Origin: HGM12998 sp900756495 | Lineage (GTDB): Bacteria > Bacillota > Clostridia > Oscillospirales > Oscillospiraceae | NCBI GenBank assembly: GCA_958477305.1 | Contig: CAUEFI010000020.1 | Location: 1 to 46,488 of the forward strand | Direction of reading: 5' to 3' | Length of the DNA stretch: 46,488 nt | Translations under genes and position numbers: made by a program | Shown: positions 25,520-33,962 of the stretch, piece by piece | How the letters are laid out: each line of letters begins with the position of its first letter | Numbering within the stretch: the first letter of the stretch is position 1 | Notes under the pieces: generated by a model | What the model saw: only the letters and a program-made list of their open reading frames with translations | Told to the model about the DNA's origin: nothing | Database searches by the model: none

Positions 25520-25553
25520 CGCTCACACCCGGAATGCAGCAGCAAATTTCATA

Positions 25554-25581
25554 TCTGCCGGCGGATAGAGCCGCCGGCAGA
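25554..25581 (-). terminator. Hairpin after the acyl-CoA ligase gene
   Basis: 11-bp perfect inverted repeat (TCTGCCGGCGG and its complement) with a 6-nt loop, between the ligase stop and the promoter of the CbiT-like gene. It lacks a T-tract, so termination is plausible but not certain. Confidence 0.5.
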
Positions 25582-25667
25582 GTCAAGAAAGCGGCCGGAC
25601 GGGAGTGAAAAAGAGAACAGAGCAAAGCGGCGCCTCTGTGCATACTGCGCGGAAGCACCGCTGAAGC

Positions 25668-27299
25668 CTATTGCCTGGTCTGGCTCTCCACCAGGTTTTC
25701 CACGCAGTAGGTCCGGCGCAGAAGGGGCTTTTCGATCTTGCCGGTTGCATTGCGGGGAACGGGTGCAAAAATGATTTTCCGGGGACGCTTATAACGGGGC
25801 AGCTCATGGCACATGGCGTTGATCTCATCTTCCGTGCAGCAGCAGCCGGGTTTGCACTCAATGATGGCTGCGGCCACTTCGCCAAGGCGCTTGTCCGGCA
25901 TGCCGATGACAGCGACGTCCTTAATTGCGTCATGGGCGCGGAGAAAGTCCTCCACCTGTACAGGGTAGATGTTCTCGCCGCCGCTGATGATCACGTCCTT
26001 TTTCCGATCCACCAGATAGAGGAAGCCATCCTCATCTTCGCGGGCCATGTCGCCGGTATAGAGCCAGCCGCCCTTCAGTACCTCGGCGGTAGCTTTTGGA
26101 TCGTTGTAATAACAGGTCATGACGCCTGGCCCCTTGACCGCCAGTTCACCCACCTGCCCCCGGGGTACCACGGCGCCCTGCTCGTCCACCACCTTGGTCT
26201 CCCAGCCGTATCCGGCCTTGCCGATGGCGCCGATTTTATGGCTGTTCTCCACGCCGAGGTGGACGCAGCCGGGGCCGATGGACTCGGACAGGCCGTAATT
26301 GGTATCATACTGGTGGTGTGGGAAGTATTTCTTCCAGCGGGCGATGAGACTGGCGGGAACCGGTTGGGCCCCGATATGCATCAGACGCCACTGAGCGAGC
26401 TGGTAATCCTCCAGCTTTACGTCCCCGCGGTCCAGCGCGTCCAGGATATCCTGAGCCCAGGGCACCAGCAGCCAGACGATGCTGCACCGCTCACGGGACA
26501 CCGCCTCCAGAATCGTATCGGGAGCGGTCCCCTTTAAAAGTACCGCCTTGCTCCCTGAGAGAAGACTGCCGAACCAGTGCATTTTGGCCCCGGTATGGTA
26601 CAGGGGAGGGATACATAGAAAGACGTCGTCCCTGGTCTGGCCATGATGGTTCTGCTCTACCTTGGCCGCGTGCATCAGACTCTCGTGGTTATGTAAGATA
26701 GCCTTGGGAAAGCCGGTGGTACCAGAGGAGAAGTAGATAGCGGCGTCGTCCTCGTCCCGGATGTCGATTAGGGGGGCCTGGCTGGAGCAGTTCTGCGTCA
26801 GGCTGTAGGGTTCGGCAAAGGTGGGGCAGTTATCACCGGCATAAAACAGCAGGCAATTGGGGTCAATGTCGTCCACAATCTCCTCCACCCGGCCGATGAA
26901 CTCAGGGCCGAAGACCAGCACATCGGCCTGGGAGAGCTCCAGACAGTATTTGATCTCGCCGGGGGTATAGCGGAAATTGAAGGGTACGGCCAGAGCGCCG
27001 GTCTTGAGAATGCCAAAGTAAATGGGCAGCCATTCCAGGCAGTTCATCAGCAGAATGGCCACCTTGTCTCCCTTGCGGATCCCCCGGCTCAGGAGCAGGT
27101 TGGCAAAGCGGTTGGCCTTCTCGTCAAATACGCTCCAGGTGATCTCGCGGCGGTAGTGAGTGGTGGGATTGGCCTCAATGAGTTCATAGTCCCTCCAGGT
27201 CCGGCGGCGGCGCTCATGCACCTCGGGGTTGATCTCCACAAGGGCGATATCACTGCCATAGAGTTTGCGGTTGCGCTCCAAAATATCGGTAATAGGCAT
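25668..27299 (-). CDS. AMP-forming acyl-CoA ligase
   Basis: A 543-residue ANL-superfamily ligase that makes acyl-CoA from a carboxylate, ATP and CoA through an acyl-AMP. Core motifs in order: the P-loop IYFSSGTTGFPKAI (~185), NYGLSESIGPG (~310), YTGDMAREDEDG (~410), the hinge DRKKDVIISGGENIYP (~425) and the catalytic Lys in RNATGKIEKPLLR (~515). I start at MPITDILERN, where AAAGGA is 9 nt upstream. Divergent from the yerC-ior operon and near the Ile-T-box oxidoreductase, it could activate a branched-chain or aryl acid for those enzymes, but sequence alone does not fix chain type; medium-chain or aromatic acids are equally possible. Confidence 0.9.
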   Translation of the reverse strand: MPITDILERNRKLYGSDIALVEINPEVHERRRRTWRDYELIEANPTTHYRREITWSVFDEKANRFANLLLSRGIRKGDKVAILLMNCLEWLPIYFGILKTGALAVPFNFRYTPGEIKYCLELSQADVLVFGPEFIGRVEEIVDDIDPNCLLFYAGDNCPTFAEPYSLTQNCSSQAPLIDIRDEDDAAIYFSSGTTGFPKAILHNHESLMHAAKVEQNHHGQTRDDVFLCIPPLYHTGAKMHWFGSLLSGSKAVLLKGTAPDTILEAVSRERCSIVWLLVPWAQDILDALDRGDVKLEDYQLAQWRLMHIGAQPVPASLIARWKKYFPHHQYDTNYGLSESIGPGCVHLGVENSHKIGAIGKAGYGWETKVVDEQGAVVPRGQVGELAVKGPGVMTCYYNDPKATAEVLKGGWLYTGDMAREDEDGFLYLVDRKKDVIISGGENIYPVQVEDFLRAHDAIKDVAVIGMPDKRLGEVAAAIIECKPGCCCTEDEINAMCHELPRYKRPRKIIFAPVPRNATGKIEKPLLRRTYCVENLVESQTRQ

Positions 27300-27376
27300 G
27301 AAGCATATTCCTTTCTGAACGGCAGAGGCGTTCAAATATTGCTTTTATGCTTTAATTCTTTTATAGAGTAAAGTAT

Positions 27377-27405
27377 AATATAGCTCAAAATGTGCGAAAA
27401 GTCAA
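27377..27405 (-). promoter_or_regulatory. Promoter of the acyl-CoA ligase gene
   Basis: Minus-strand TTGACT (27400-27405), 17-bp spacer and TATATT (27377-27382), giving a leader of about 70 nt. Confidence 0.6.
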
Positions 27406-27426
27406 CTCAATTGCCGCATTTTTATA

Positions 27427-27455
27427 TTTACTTTATTGCTTTGTAGTGCTAAAAT
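27427..27455 (+). promoter_or_regulatory. Promoter of the yerC-iorAB operon
   Basis: TTTACT (27427-27432), 17-bp spacer, TAAAAT (27450-27455), 62 bp upstream of the first start. It lies back to back with the ligase promoter in a 218-bp AT-rich divergent region where a shared regulator could bind. Confidence 0.6.
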
Positions 27456-27517
27456 TAAATCAGAATGCTGTCGGGGCCTGACGAGGCGGCCGGCAGTCTG
27501 TGAGGAGGCGATAAATC

Positions 27518-27820
27518 GTGCCAAAAACCGCCGAGCGTCCCAAGGAGACGGCGCTTTACAAGGCCATTCTGGAGATCAAGGATGAAGATGAATGCCGCCG
27601 TTTTTTTCAGGATTTGTGCTCAATGACCGAGTTGAGCGCTATGGAACAGCGCTTTGAAGTGGCGCGGCTGCTCTATCAAGGGAGAGTCTACACGGAGATC
27701 TTGGGCCAGACCGGGGCCAGCAGCGCCACCATCAGCAGGGTAAACCGGGCATTGAACTACAGCGCCGACGGGCTGCGGGATCTGTTTGCCCGCATGTTCC
27801 CGACAAGCGGGGAAAAATAA
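27518..27820 (+). CDS. yerC: YerC/YecD-family TrpR-like regulator
   Basis: A 100-residue all-helical protein of the YerC/YecD family, related to the Trp repressor. The core LSAMEQRFEVARLLYQGRVY followed by ILGQTGASSATISRVNRALN is the family helix-turn-helix (~40-80). The start is a GTG after GAGGAGG. It leads an operon for aromatic 2-oxoacid metabolism (iorAB, paaK-like, ACT), so autoregulation in response to an aromatic amino acid or metabolite is attractive, but ligand binding is inference; many YerC proteins have no known effector. Confidence 0.88.
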   Translation: MPKTAERPKETALYKAILEIKDEDECRRFFQDLCSMTELSAMEQRFEVARLLYQGRVYTEILGQTGASSATISRVNRALNYSADGLRDLFARMFPTSGEK

Positions 27821-27857
27821 GACGCCAGACATCATTGACAAAGGACGGATGTGAATC

Positions 27858-29588
27858 ATGAAGGAATTAATTCTGGGCAATGCGGCAGTGGCCCGCGGCC
27901 TCTACGAGGCAGGCTGCTGCGTCATTTCCAGCTATCCGGGTACGCCCAGCACGGAGATTACAGAGGAGGCGGCAAAGTATCCGGAGATTTACTGCGAGTG
28001 GGCGCCCAATGAAAAGGTGGCCCTGGAGACGGCCTATGGTGCGAGCCTTGCCGGTAAGCGGGCCTTCTGCGCGATGAAGCATGTGGGCCTCAACGTGGCC
28101 GCCGATCCGCTGTTTACCATCTCCTACACCGGAGTCAACGCCGGTTTGGTCATCGGCGTGGCTGATGACGCCGGGATGCACTCCTCTCAAAATGAACAGG
28201 ACTCCCGCCACTACGCCCTGGCGGCCAAGCTCCCCATGCTGGAGCCCTCCGACTCCGCCGAGGCTCTGGCATTTGCCAAGGCAGCCTTTGAGCTCTCGGA
28301 GGAATATGACACGCCGGTGCTGCTGAAGATGTGCACACGTGTCTCCCACTCCCAGAGCCTGGCGGATACCGCTGAGCGGGAGGAGCGGCCGGTAAAGCCC
28401 TATGAGAAAAATATCGCCAAGTATGTCATGATGCCGGGCAACGCGATTCGCCGCCACCCTGTGGTGGAGGAGCGGACGCGAAAGCTGACGGAGCTGGCCG
28501 AAACCACCGCTTTGAACCGCTGGGAGAAGGGAACGGACGGAGAACTGGGCATCATTACCGATTCCACCAGCTATCAGTACGTCAAGGAGGTCTTTGGCGA
28601 CCAGGTCAGCGTCCTTAAAATTGGGCTTGTCAATCCCCTGCCGGAGAAGCTGATCCGGGACTTTGCCGCCACGGTGAAAAAGCTGGTGGTGGTGGAAGAG
28701 CTGGACCCTGTAATTGAGAAACACTGCCGCGCCCTGGGCCTCGATGTGAGCGGCAAGGAGTTGTTTCCGCTGGAGGGGGAGTTCTCTCAGAATCTGGTGG
28801 CTCAGCGGCTTGGCAGGGTGACCGCCTCCGGTCCCGCGCTGGAAGAGGACATTCCCAACCGGCCTCCGGTCATGTGCGCAGGCTGCCCCCACCGCGGCAT
28901 GTTCTATATTCTGAATAAAAACAAGTGCACTGTTTTGGGGGACATAGGATGCTACACCCTGGGCGCGGTGCCGCCGCTGGGGGCCATTGAGGTCACCGCC
29001 TGTATGGGCGCCTCGGTGAGCTCCATTCACGGATTCAACAAAGCCCTGGGGAGCGAGAGCGAGGGGCGGACGGTGGCAGTGATCGGAGATTCCACCTTTA
29101 TGCACTCGGGGATGACCGGGCTTGCCAATATCGCCTATAACCAGAGCAACTCCACCGTCATCATACTGGACAACTCCATTACCGGCATGACGGGACACCA
29201 GCAGAACCCCACCACCGGCCTCAACCTGCGGGGAGAGCCGGCGGGAAAAATTGACTTGGAGCAGCTCTGCCGGGCCATGGGCTTCAACCGGGTCAGGGTG
29301 GTGGATCCCTACGACCTGGCCGCCTGCGATCAGGCTGTCAAGGAGGAGCTCGCGGCAGCTGAGCCGTCGGTCATCATCAGCCGCCGGCCCTGCGCCCTGC
29401 TCAAATATGTCAAGCCCAAGGCGCCCATTACGGTGGAGCTGGACAAGTGCCGGGGCTGCAAGGTCTGTATGAGAATCGGATGCCCCGCATTGTCCATCAA
29501 GGAGGGCAAGGCCCGCGTGGACAGCACGCTGTGTGTGGGATGCGGCGTCTGCCAGCAGCTGTGCGCCTTCGACGCGCTCAAGGCTTAA
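27858..29588 (+). CDS. iorA: Indolepyruvate ferredoxin oxidoreductase, alpha subunit
   Basis: A 576-residue IorA, of normal length. It interconverts aryl 2-oxoacids (indolepyruvate, phenylpyruvate, hydroxyphenylpyruvate) and arylacetyl-CoA plus CO2, using TPP, CoA and ferredoxin. The N-terminal pyrimidine domain starts GNAAVARGLYEAGC with SSYPGTPSTEI; the PP domain has MCAGCPHRGMFYIL, LGDIGCYTLG and GDSTFMHSGMTGLANI with LDNSITGMTG. The C-terminus carries two cluster motifs, CRGCKVCMRIGCP and CVGCGVCQQLC. It is followed 12 bp later by iorB. The physiological direction, fermentative or reductive, is discussed under findings. Confidence 0.96.
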   Translation: MKELILGNAAVARGLYEAGCCVISSYPGTPSTEITEEAAKYPEIYCEWAPNEKVALETAYGASLAGKRAFCAMKHVGLNVAADPLFTISYTGVNAGLVIGVADDAGMHSSQNEQDSRHYALAAKLPMLEPSDSAEALAFAKAAFELSEEYDTPVLLKMCTRVSHSQSLADTAEREERPVKPYEKNIAKYVMMPGNAIRRHPVVEERTRKLTELAETTALNRWEKGTDGELGIITDSTSYQYVKEVFGDQVSVLKIGLVNPLPEKLIRDFAATVKKLVVVEELDPVIEKHCRALGLDVSGKELFPLEGEFSQNLVAQRLGRVTASGPALEEDIPNRPPVMCAGCPHRGMFYILNKNKCTVLGDIGCYTLGAVPPLGAIEVTACMGASVSSIHGFNKALGSESEGRTVAVIGDSTFMHSGMTGLANIAYNQSNSTVIILDNSITGMTGHQQNPTTGLNLRGEPAGKIDLEQLCRAMGFNRVRVVDPYDLAACDQAVKEELAAAEPSVIISRRPCALLKYVKPKAPITVELDKCRGCKVCMRIGCPALSIKEGKARVDSTLCVGCGVCQQLCAFDALKA

Positions 29589-29600
29589 GGGAGTGTACAT

Positions 29601-30173
29601 ATGAAGACAACCAATGTAATGATTGTAGGCGTCGGCGGCCAGGGCTCCCTGCTGGCCAGCAAGCTGCTGGGCCGACTGCTGATGGAGCAGGGCTACGATG
29701 TAAAGGTCTCCGAGGTCCATGGAATGAGCCAGCGGGGCGGCAGCGTCGTCACCTATGTCAGGTTCGGCGATAAGGTATACTCCCCGGTGATTGACAGGGG
29801 AGAGGCGGATTTTATCGTCTCCTTTGAGCAGCTGGAGGCGGCCAGATGGCTGCCCTATCTGAAGGAGGGGGGGCGAGTTATCGTCAGTACGCAGGAGATC
29901 GATCCCATGCCCGTTATCACCGGAGCCGCCAAATATCCCGAGCACCTGATTGCCAAGATGGAGGCCGCCGGCGTTCAGGTGGACGCCATGGACGCCCTGG
30001 CCCTGGCCGAGGAGGCGGGCTCTGCGAAAGCGGTGAATCTGGTCCTGATGGGACGGCTCTCCCGCTATTTTGACCTGCCGGAAGAGGCGTGGCGGAAGGC
30101 CATAGAGGTCACGGTACCCGCAAAATTTCTGGAACTGAACCAAAAGGCGTTTTCCCTGGGCCGGGGCGAGTGA
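29601..30173 (+). CDS. iorB: Indolepyruvate ferredoxin oxidoreductase, beta subunit
   Basis: A 190-residue IorB, homologous to the gamma subunit of PFOR-type enzymes. The N-terminal glycine motif IVGVGGQGSLLASKLLG and the EVHGMSQRGGSVVTYVRFG block are diagnostic. It completes the two-subunit IOR with the preceding iorA. A good ATG lies 12 bp after the iorA stop. Confidence 0.95.
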   Translation: MKTTNVMIVGVGGQGSLLASKLLGRLLMEQGYDVKVSEVHGMSQRGGSVVTYVRFGDKVYSPVIDRGEADFIVSFEQLEAARWLPYLKEGGRVIVSTQEIDPMPVITGAAKYPEHLIAKMEAAGVQVDAMDALALAEEAGSAKAVNLVLMGRLSRYFDLPEEAWRKAIEVTVPAKFLELNQKAFSLGRGE

Positions 30174-30224
30174 CCCTGGCCGTATGGGACACAAGAGAAC
30201 AAATATCGAGAGGAACGAGGCAAG

Positions 30225-31529
30225 TTGGAACGATACTATCAGCCTGAAATTGAACAGGCGTCCAGAGAACAGATTAAGGCGTGGCAGGACGAGCGCCTGG
30301 TGGAACAGGTCAGGCATGTGTATGCCAATGTCCCCTATTACAAGAAGCTGATGGATGAAAAGGGGGTTACCCCTGCCGATATCAAGTCCAGCGACGATCT
30401 TTACAAGCTCCCTTTCCTGACCAAGAGCGACCTGCGCCAGGCCTATCCTTACGGCTTGGTAGGAGTGCCTCTGAAGGACTGTGTGCGGATCCAGTCTACT
30501 TCGGGCACCACGGGAAAGCGGGTGGTGGCCTTCTACACCCAGGATGACATTGACCTGTGGGAGGACTGCTGCGCCCGGGCCATTGTGGCGGCGGGCGGCA
30601 CGAATGAGGACGTGTGCCAGGTCTCCTACGGCTACGGACTGTTTACCGGCGGGCCCGGTCTCAACGGCGGCTCCCATAAGGTGGGCTGTCTCACCATCCC
30701 CACCTCTTCGGGCAATACGCAGCGGCAGATCATGTTCCTGCGGGATCTCCACGCCACGATTTTGTGCTGTACGCCGTCTTACGCCGCCTATATTGGCGAG
30801 ACCATCCATGAGATGGGGCTGACAGGAGATGACCTGGACTTGAAAGCGGGCATCTTCGGCGCCGAAGCGTGGACAGAGGAGATGAGACGCGATATTGAGC
30901 AGAAGCTGGGCATCAAGGCCTATGATATCTATGGCCTCACGGAGCTCTCCGGCCCCGGCGTCTCCTTCGAGTGCTCGGCGCAGGCCGGCATGCATATCAA
31001 CGAGGATCACTTTATTGCCGAGATTATCGATCCCGATACCGGGGAAGTTCTCCCTGAGGGCAGCCAGGGAGAGCTGGTCTTTACGTCGCTGACCAAAAAA
31101 GCGTTTCCGCTCATCCGCTATCGGACCCGGGACATTACAGTGCTCTCGCGGGAGAAGTGCCCCTGCGGACGCACCCATGTGAAGATGGCCAAGCCCAGGG
31201 GCCGCACAGACGATATGCTGATCATCCGCGGCGTCAATGTCTTCCCTTCCCAGATTGAGACCGTTCTCATGGATAACGGCTACTCCTCCAATTATCAGAT
31301 CCTGGTGGACCGGGTCAACAACAGCGATACGCTGGATGTAAATGTTGAGATGCCCGCCGAGCACTTCAGCGACACCATTCGGGAGCTCACCGCCATGGAG
31401 CATAAGCTGGAGGCCGACCTGAAGTCCATTCTGGGCATTTATGCAGACGTCCATCTGGTGGAGCCCAAGAGCATCCAGCGCAGCGAGGGCAAGGCCGTCC
31501 GGGTGATTGACAAACGCAAGCTGATTTAA
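30225..31529 (+). CDS. paaK: Phenylacetate-CoA ligase family protein
   Basis: A 434-residue PaaK-type ANL enzyme forming arylacetyl-CoA from an arylacetate, ATP and CoA. Motifs: the P-loop RIQSTSGTTGKRVVAFYT (~90), YDIYGLTELSGPG (~235), RTRDIT and RTDDMLIIRGVNVFPSQIE (~330). The C-terminal catalytic Lys lies in SEGKAVRVIDKR. The start is a TTG preceded by a weak purine-rich site; no better start was found. Directly downstream of iorAB and upstream of an ACT-domain gene, the usual neighbourhood of archaeal and bacterial IOR clusters. It supplies, or discharges, the acyl-CoA partner of IorAB. Confidence 0.92.
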   Translation: MERYYQPEIEQASREQIKAWQDERLVEQVRHVYANVPYYKKLMDEKGVTPADIKSSDDLYKLPFLTKSDLRQAYPYGLVGVPLKDCVRIQSTSGTTGKRVVAFYTQDDIDLWEDCCARAIVAAGGTNEDVCQVSYGYGLFTGGPGLNGGSHKVGCLTIPTSSGNTQRQIMFLRDLHATILCCTPSYAAYIGETIHEMGLTGDDLDLKAGIFGAEAWTEEMRRDIEQKLGIKAYDIYGLTELSGPGVSFECSAQAGMHINEDHFIAEIIDPDTGEVLPEGSQGELVFTSLTKKAFPLIRYRTRDITVLSREKCPCGRTHVKMAKPRGRTDDMLIIRGVNVFPSQIETVLMDNGYSSNYQILVDRVNNSDTLDVNVEMPAEHFSDTIRELTAMEHKLEADLKSILGIYADVHLVEPKSIQRSEGKAVRVIDKRKLI

Positions 31530-31544
31530 AGGGGGATTTTATCT

Positions 31545-31976
31545 ATGACTGTCAAGCAAATCTCCGTCTTTCTGGAAAACCGGGCGGGGCAGCTCTGCAA
31601 GCTCACCCGCGTGCTCTCCGATCACAAGATTGACATGCGCGCCCTCTCCATCGCCGATACAAAGGACTTTGGGGTGCTGCGCCTTATTGTGGACGATCCG
31701 GACGCCACTGTAGAGGTTCTTCGTGCCGAGGGCTATGTAGTCTCGCTGACGCCTGTACTGGCTGTGGAGATCCCCGACCGGCCCGGTGGGCTGGACTGTG
31801 TGCTGGAGGCTCTGGCCCGGCGCGGAGTCAGCCTGGAATATGCCTACGCCTTCATTACCCGGCAGACCGATTCGGCCTATATGATCTTCCGGGTTACCCA
31901 CACGGAAGATGCCATTCAGGCGCTTCAGGAGGCAGGTATCCACCTCTCGTGCCAGGATAAGCTCAATCAGCTGTAG
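31545..31976 (+). CDS. Tandem ACT-domain protein
   Basis: A 143-residue protein made of two ACT-like halves (ISVFLENRAGQLCKLTRVLS at the start and VEIPDRPGGLDCVLEAL at ~75), with no catalytic domain. ACT domains bind amino acids allosterically. Stand-alone ACT proteins of this type often sit beside paaK and iorAB, suggesting a sensor for aromatic amino acids that adjusts this pathway. AAAGGGGG precedes the ATG. It is the last gene of the operon. Confidence 0.88.
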   Translation: MTVKQISVFLENRAGQLCKLTRVLSDHKIDMRALSIADTKDFGVLRLIVDDPDATVEVLRAEGYVVSLTPVLAVEIPDRPGGLDCVLEALARRGVSLEYAYAFITRQTDSAYMIFRVTHTEDAIQALQEAGIHLSCQDKLNQL

Positions 31977-32142
31977 GGAAGCATAGGGAATCGGGTCTTC
32001 ATAAAAGATTTAGAATCCGTTCATACCCCGTTCATCAATCCTGATGGGAAATGGAGTAAGATAATCATGTCAGGAAGCCAAAGGACAATATAGGTGATAC
32101 CCCCTCTCTTTTCTTCTCCAAACTCTCTCAATAACACACACA

Positions 32143-32183
32143 ACAGACAGCAGGTCCGCCGTTCAGGCGGACCTGCTGTCTGT
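32143..32183. terminator. Convergent terminator between ACT gene and pdaA
   Basis: 18-bp perfect stem (ACAGACAGCAGGTCCGCC and its complement) with a 5-nt loop between convergent genes. Preceding it, 31977-32142 holds no gene I can support. T-tracts are weak on both sides. Confidence 0.75.
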
Positions 32184-32185
32184 CT

Positions 32186-33004
32186 CTATGTCTCTGGAAG
32201 TTCATCCAGAGAGGCAAAGGTATAGCCCATCTGCTCCCACTTGGTCAGCAGATCGTCCAGGATCTCTGCATTGGTGCGGGAGGTGGAGTGAAGCAGGACG
32301 ATGGCTCCGTCGTGAATACGGGGGAGCAGCTTGGAATAGGCCTGTTCAGGGGTGGGCTGGTCATCCACATACCAGTCCACATAGGCCAGACTCCAGAACA
32401 CGGTCTTATAGCCCAGGGCCTGCGCCTGCTTCAGGTTTTCTTCACTATACTTCCCCTGTGGAGGGCGGTAGAAGTGAGAGAGCTCCTGCCCGGTGGTTTC
32501 CCGATAGACTTCAGACAGGGCATCCAGCTCTTTTTGGAACGCGGCCTGATCGGAGATAGCGGACATGTCAGGGTGGTGGAAGGTATGATTTCCAACGATA
32601 TGGCCTTCGTCGGCCATTCGCTTTACAATATCGGGGGCGGACTCCACCATATTTCCCACGACAAAGAAGGCGGCGGGCGCCTGATGGGCCTTCAAAACAT
32701 CCAGAATTTGTTCGGTATAGCCGTTTTCATAGCCGCAGTCAAAAGTCAGATAAATGACTTTCTGCGTGGTGTCGCCCAAATAATAGGCGTCATATTGCGC
32801 AAGATAAGCAGCGTCGGCGTTGCCCACCGGAGCGGCGCCCTCGGTCTGAAAGGACAGGCCCCAGTTATCGGCGGAAGCTGGTATGGCGGCCGGAGCGGAG
32901 GCAGGGCGCACAGCGTCTTGATGCAGGTGGAGCAGGAATCCGGAAAAAAGGAACAGGGCTATTGCAAGAGCGGCCGCAATCCGGCGGCGTGCTTGATAAG
33001 TCAT
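32186..33004 (-). CDS. pdaA: PdaA-type polysaccharide deacetylase
   Basis: A 272-residue CE4 enzyme anchored or secreted by an N-terminal hydrophobic segment (~9-26). The WGLSF block and the LGDTTQKVIYLTFDCGYENGY segment are characteristic of PdaA, which deacetylates N-acetylmuramic acid as the first step of muramic-delta-lactam formation in spore cortex. The catalytic Asp is residue 89, zinc ligands H140 and H144 lie in NHTFHHPD, and YRPPQGKYS follows. At residue 90, Asp in canonical CE4 enzymes, this protein has Cys. AAGGAGG precedes the ATG. Single-gene unit. Its presence argues for a spore-former. Confidence 0.9.
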   Translation of the reverse strand: MTYQARRRIAAALAIALFLFSGFLLHLHQDAVRPASAPAAIPASADNWGLSFQTEGAAPVGNADAAYLAQYDAYYLGDTTQKVIYLTFDCGYENGYTEQILDVLKAHQAPAAFFVVGNMVESAPDIVKRMADEGHIVGNHTFHHPDMSAISDQAAFQKELDALSEVYRETTGQELSHFYRPPQGKYSEENLKQAQALGYKTVFWSLAYVDWYVDDQPTPEQAYSKLLPRIHDGAIVLLHSTSRTNAEILDDLLTKWEQMGYTFASLDELPET

Positions 33005-33203
33005 GAGTATGTGACCTCCTTCAATGACGGTTCATTTCAATTCCGAATTCATCTTGTGCATCTGCCGTGCGAATATGTAAGGATGCCCGTTGTCAATGAT
33101 TTCAGAAGCCGGCGGCCTTAAATGACGGCAGAATTGGAGTGGAGCGGCTCCATGTGGGGGTTGCGGTCCGGACCTGTTCAGCATTACCCGGGGAGAAAAA
33201 ATC

Positions 33204-33258
33204 AACCGCAAGCTCCGCCGCCCCTATCCGAAAGGAAGGGGCGGCGGAGCTTGCGGTT
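33204..33258 (-). terminator. Terminator of the corrinoid methyltransferase operon
   Basis: Very stable long stem (AACCGCAAGCTCCGCCGCCCC and its complement), followed on the minus strand by GATTTTTT, 47 bp past the corrinoid-protein stop. The stretch 33005-33203 holds the pdaA upstream region; no convincing promoter or gene was found there. Confidence 0.9.
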
Positions 33259-33305
33259 ATTCATATATGGTATTGCGCCAAAGAGAGGGCAAAATCAGCG
33301 GAGAG

Positions 33306-33962
33306 TCAAGAGGGGGCGGCGACGAGCACCTGGGCGCGCTTGGCGGCCTCGGCTGCATTGACAGTATAGGCGTCGGCACCAATCTGTTCGGCAAAGGAGC
33401 GTGAAATAGGACCGCCGCCCACCATAACCCGAACGGAATCACGCAGGCCCTCCTCCTTCAGCCGCTCGATTACCCGCCGCATGTTATCCATGGTAGTAGT
33501 CATGAGAGTAGACATGCACACCAGAGAGGCTCCGGTTTCCCTCGTTTGGGAGACAAATTCCTCCACAGGAACATCGCGGCCCAGATCGATCACGTGAAAC
33601 CCGGCGGTTTCCAGCATGATCTTAACCAGATTTTTGCCGATATCGTGCGTGTCTCCCTCTACCACACCGATGACGGCGGTATGGGCGTTATCCTGGGAGA
33701 TTGCCTTCAGATGGGGGCGCAGGATCTCCAGGCCATTGTACATGGCGTCGGAGCAGATGAGCAGCTCAGGGACAAAATACTCCTCTTCCTCATAGAGCTG
33801 ACCGGCTTTTTCCATTCCCTTGGACAACCCCTGGGTGATCCCGTCGTAAGCGTCATATCCCTCGTCTACATAGGTCTTGGCCGCGCTGACAACAGCTTCG
33901 TCCTCCATCTCCAAGACACAGCGATCCAACTCATGTAGCAGTTCCTGTTTCCTGTCCGGCAT
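33306..33962 (-). CDS. Corrinoid (B12-binding) methyl-carrier protein
   Basis: A 218-residue MtbC/MtaC/MttC-type protein. Residues ~5-90 form the helical cap (GMEKAGQLYEEEEYFVPELL), and ~93-215 the Rossmann domain with the cobalt-ligating motif D104-T-H106-D-I-G109, then the distal GGGPIS loop. It carries the methyl group on cobalt between a substrate methyltransferase and an acceptor methyltransferase. The start MPDRKQ follows AAGGAGCG. It overlaps the upstream UroD-fold gene by 32 bp and is the last gene of the operon. It is the only corrinoid protein in the locus and so probably serves several methyltransferases. Confidence 0.93.
   Translation of the reverse strand: MPDRKQELLHELDRCVLEMEDEAVVSAAKTYVDEGYDAYDGITQGLSKGMEKAGQLYEEEEYFVPELLICSDAMYNGLEILRPHLKAISQDNAHTAVIGVVEGDTHDIGKNLVKIMLETAGFHVIDLGRDVPVEEFVSQTRETGASLVCMSTLMTTTMDNMRRVIERLKEEGLRDSVRVMVGGGPISRSFAEQIGADAYTVNAAEAAKRAQVLVAAPS

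Noticed and set aside
27867..31454. A 1195-codon open frame on the minus strand
   Set aside because: It runs antisense to iorA, iorB and the paaK-like gene, which have clear catalytic motifs. The long frame comes from their GC-rich third positions and shows no protein family character.
31977..32142. A tiny frame (8 codons) starting ATGTCAGGAAGC
   Set aside because: Too short to support, with no ribosome site and no downstream gene on the same strand.
33005..33305. A cobalamin riboswitch near the corrinoid operon
   Set aside because: I looked for a B12-box (GCCACTG-like) and long leader here and at 41417-41626 and 45675-45940 and saw none.
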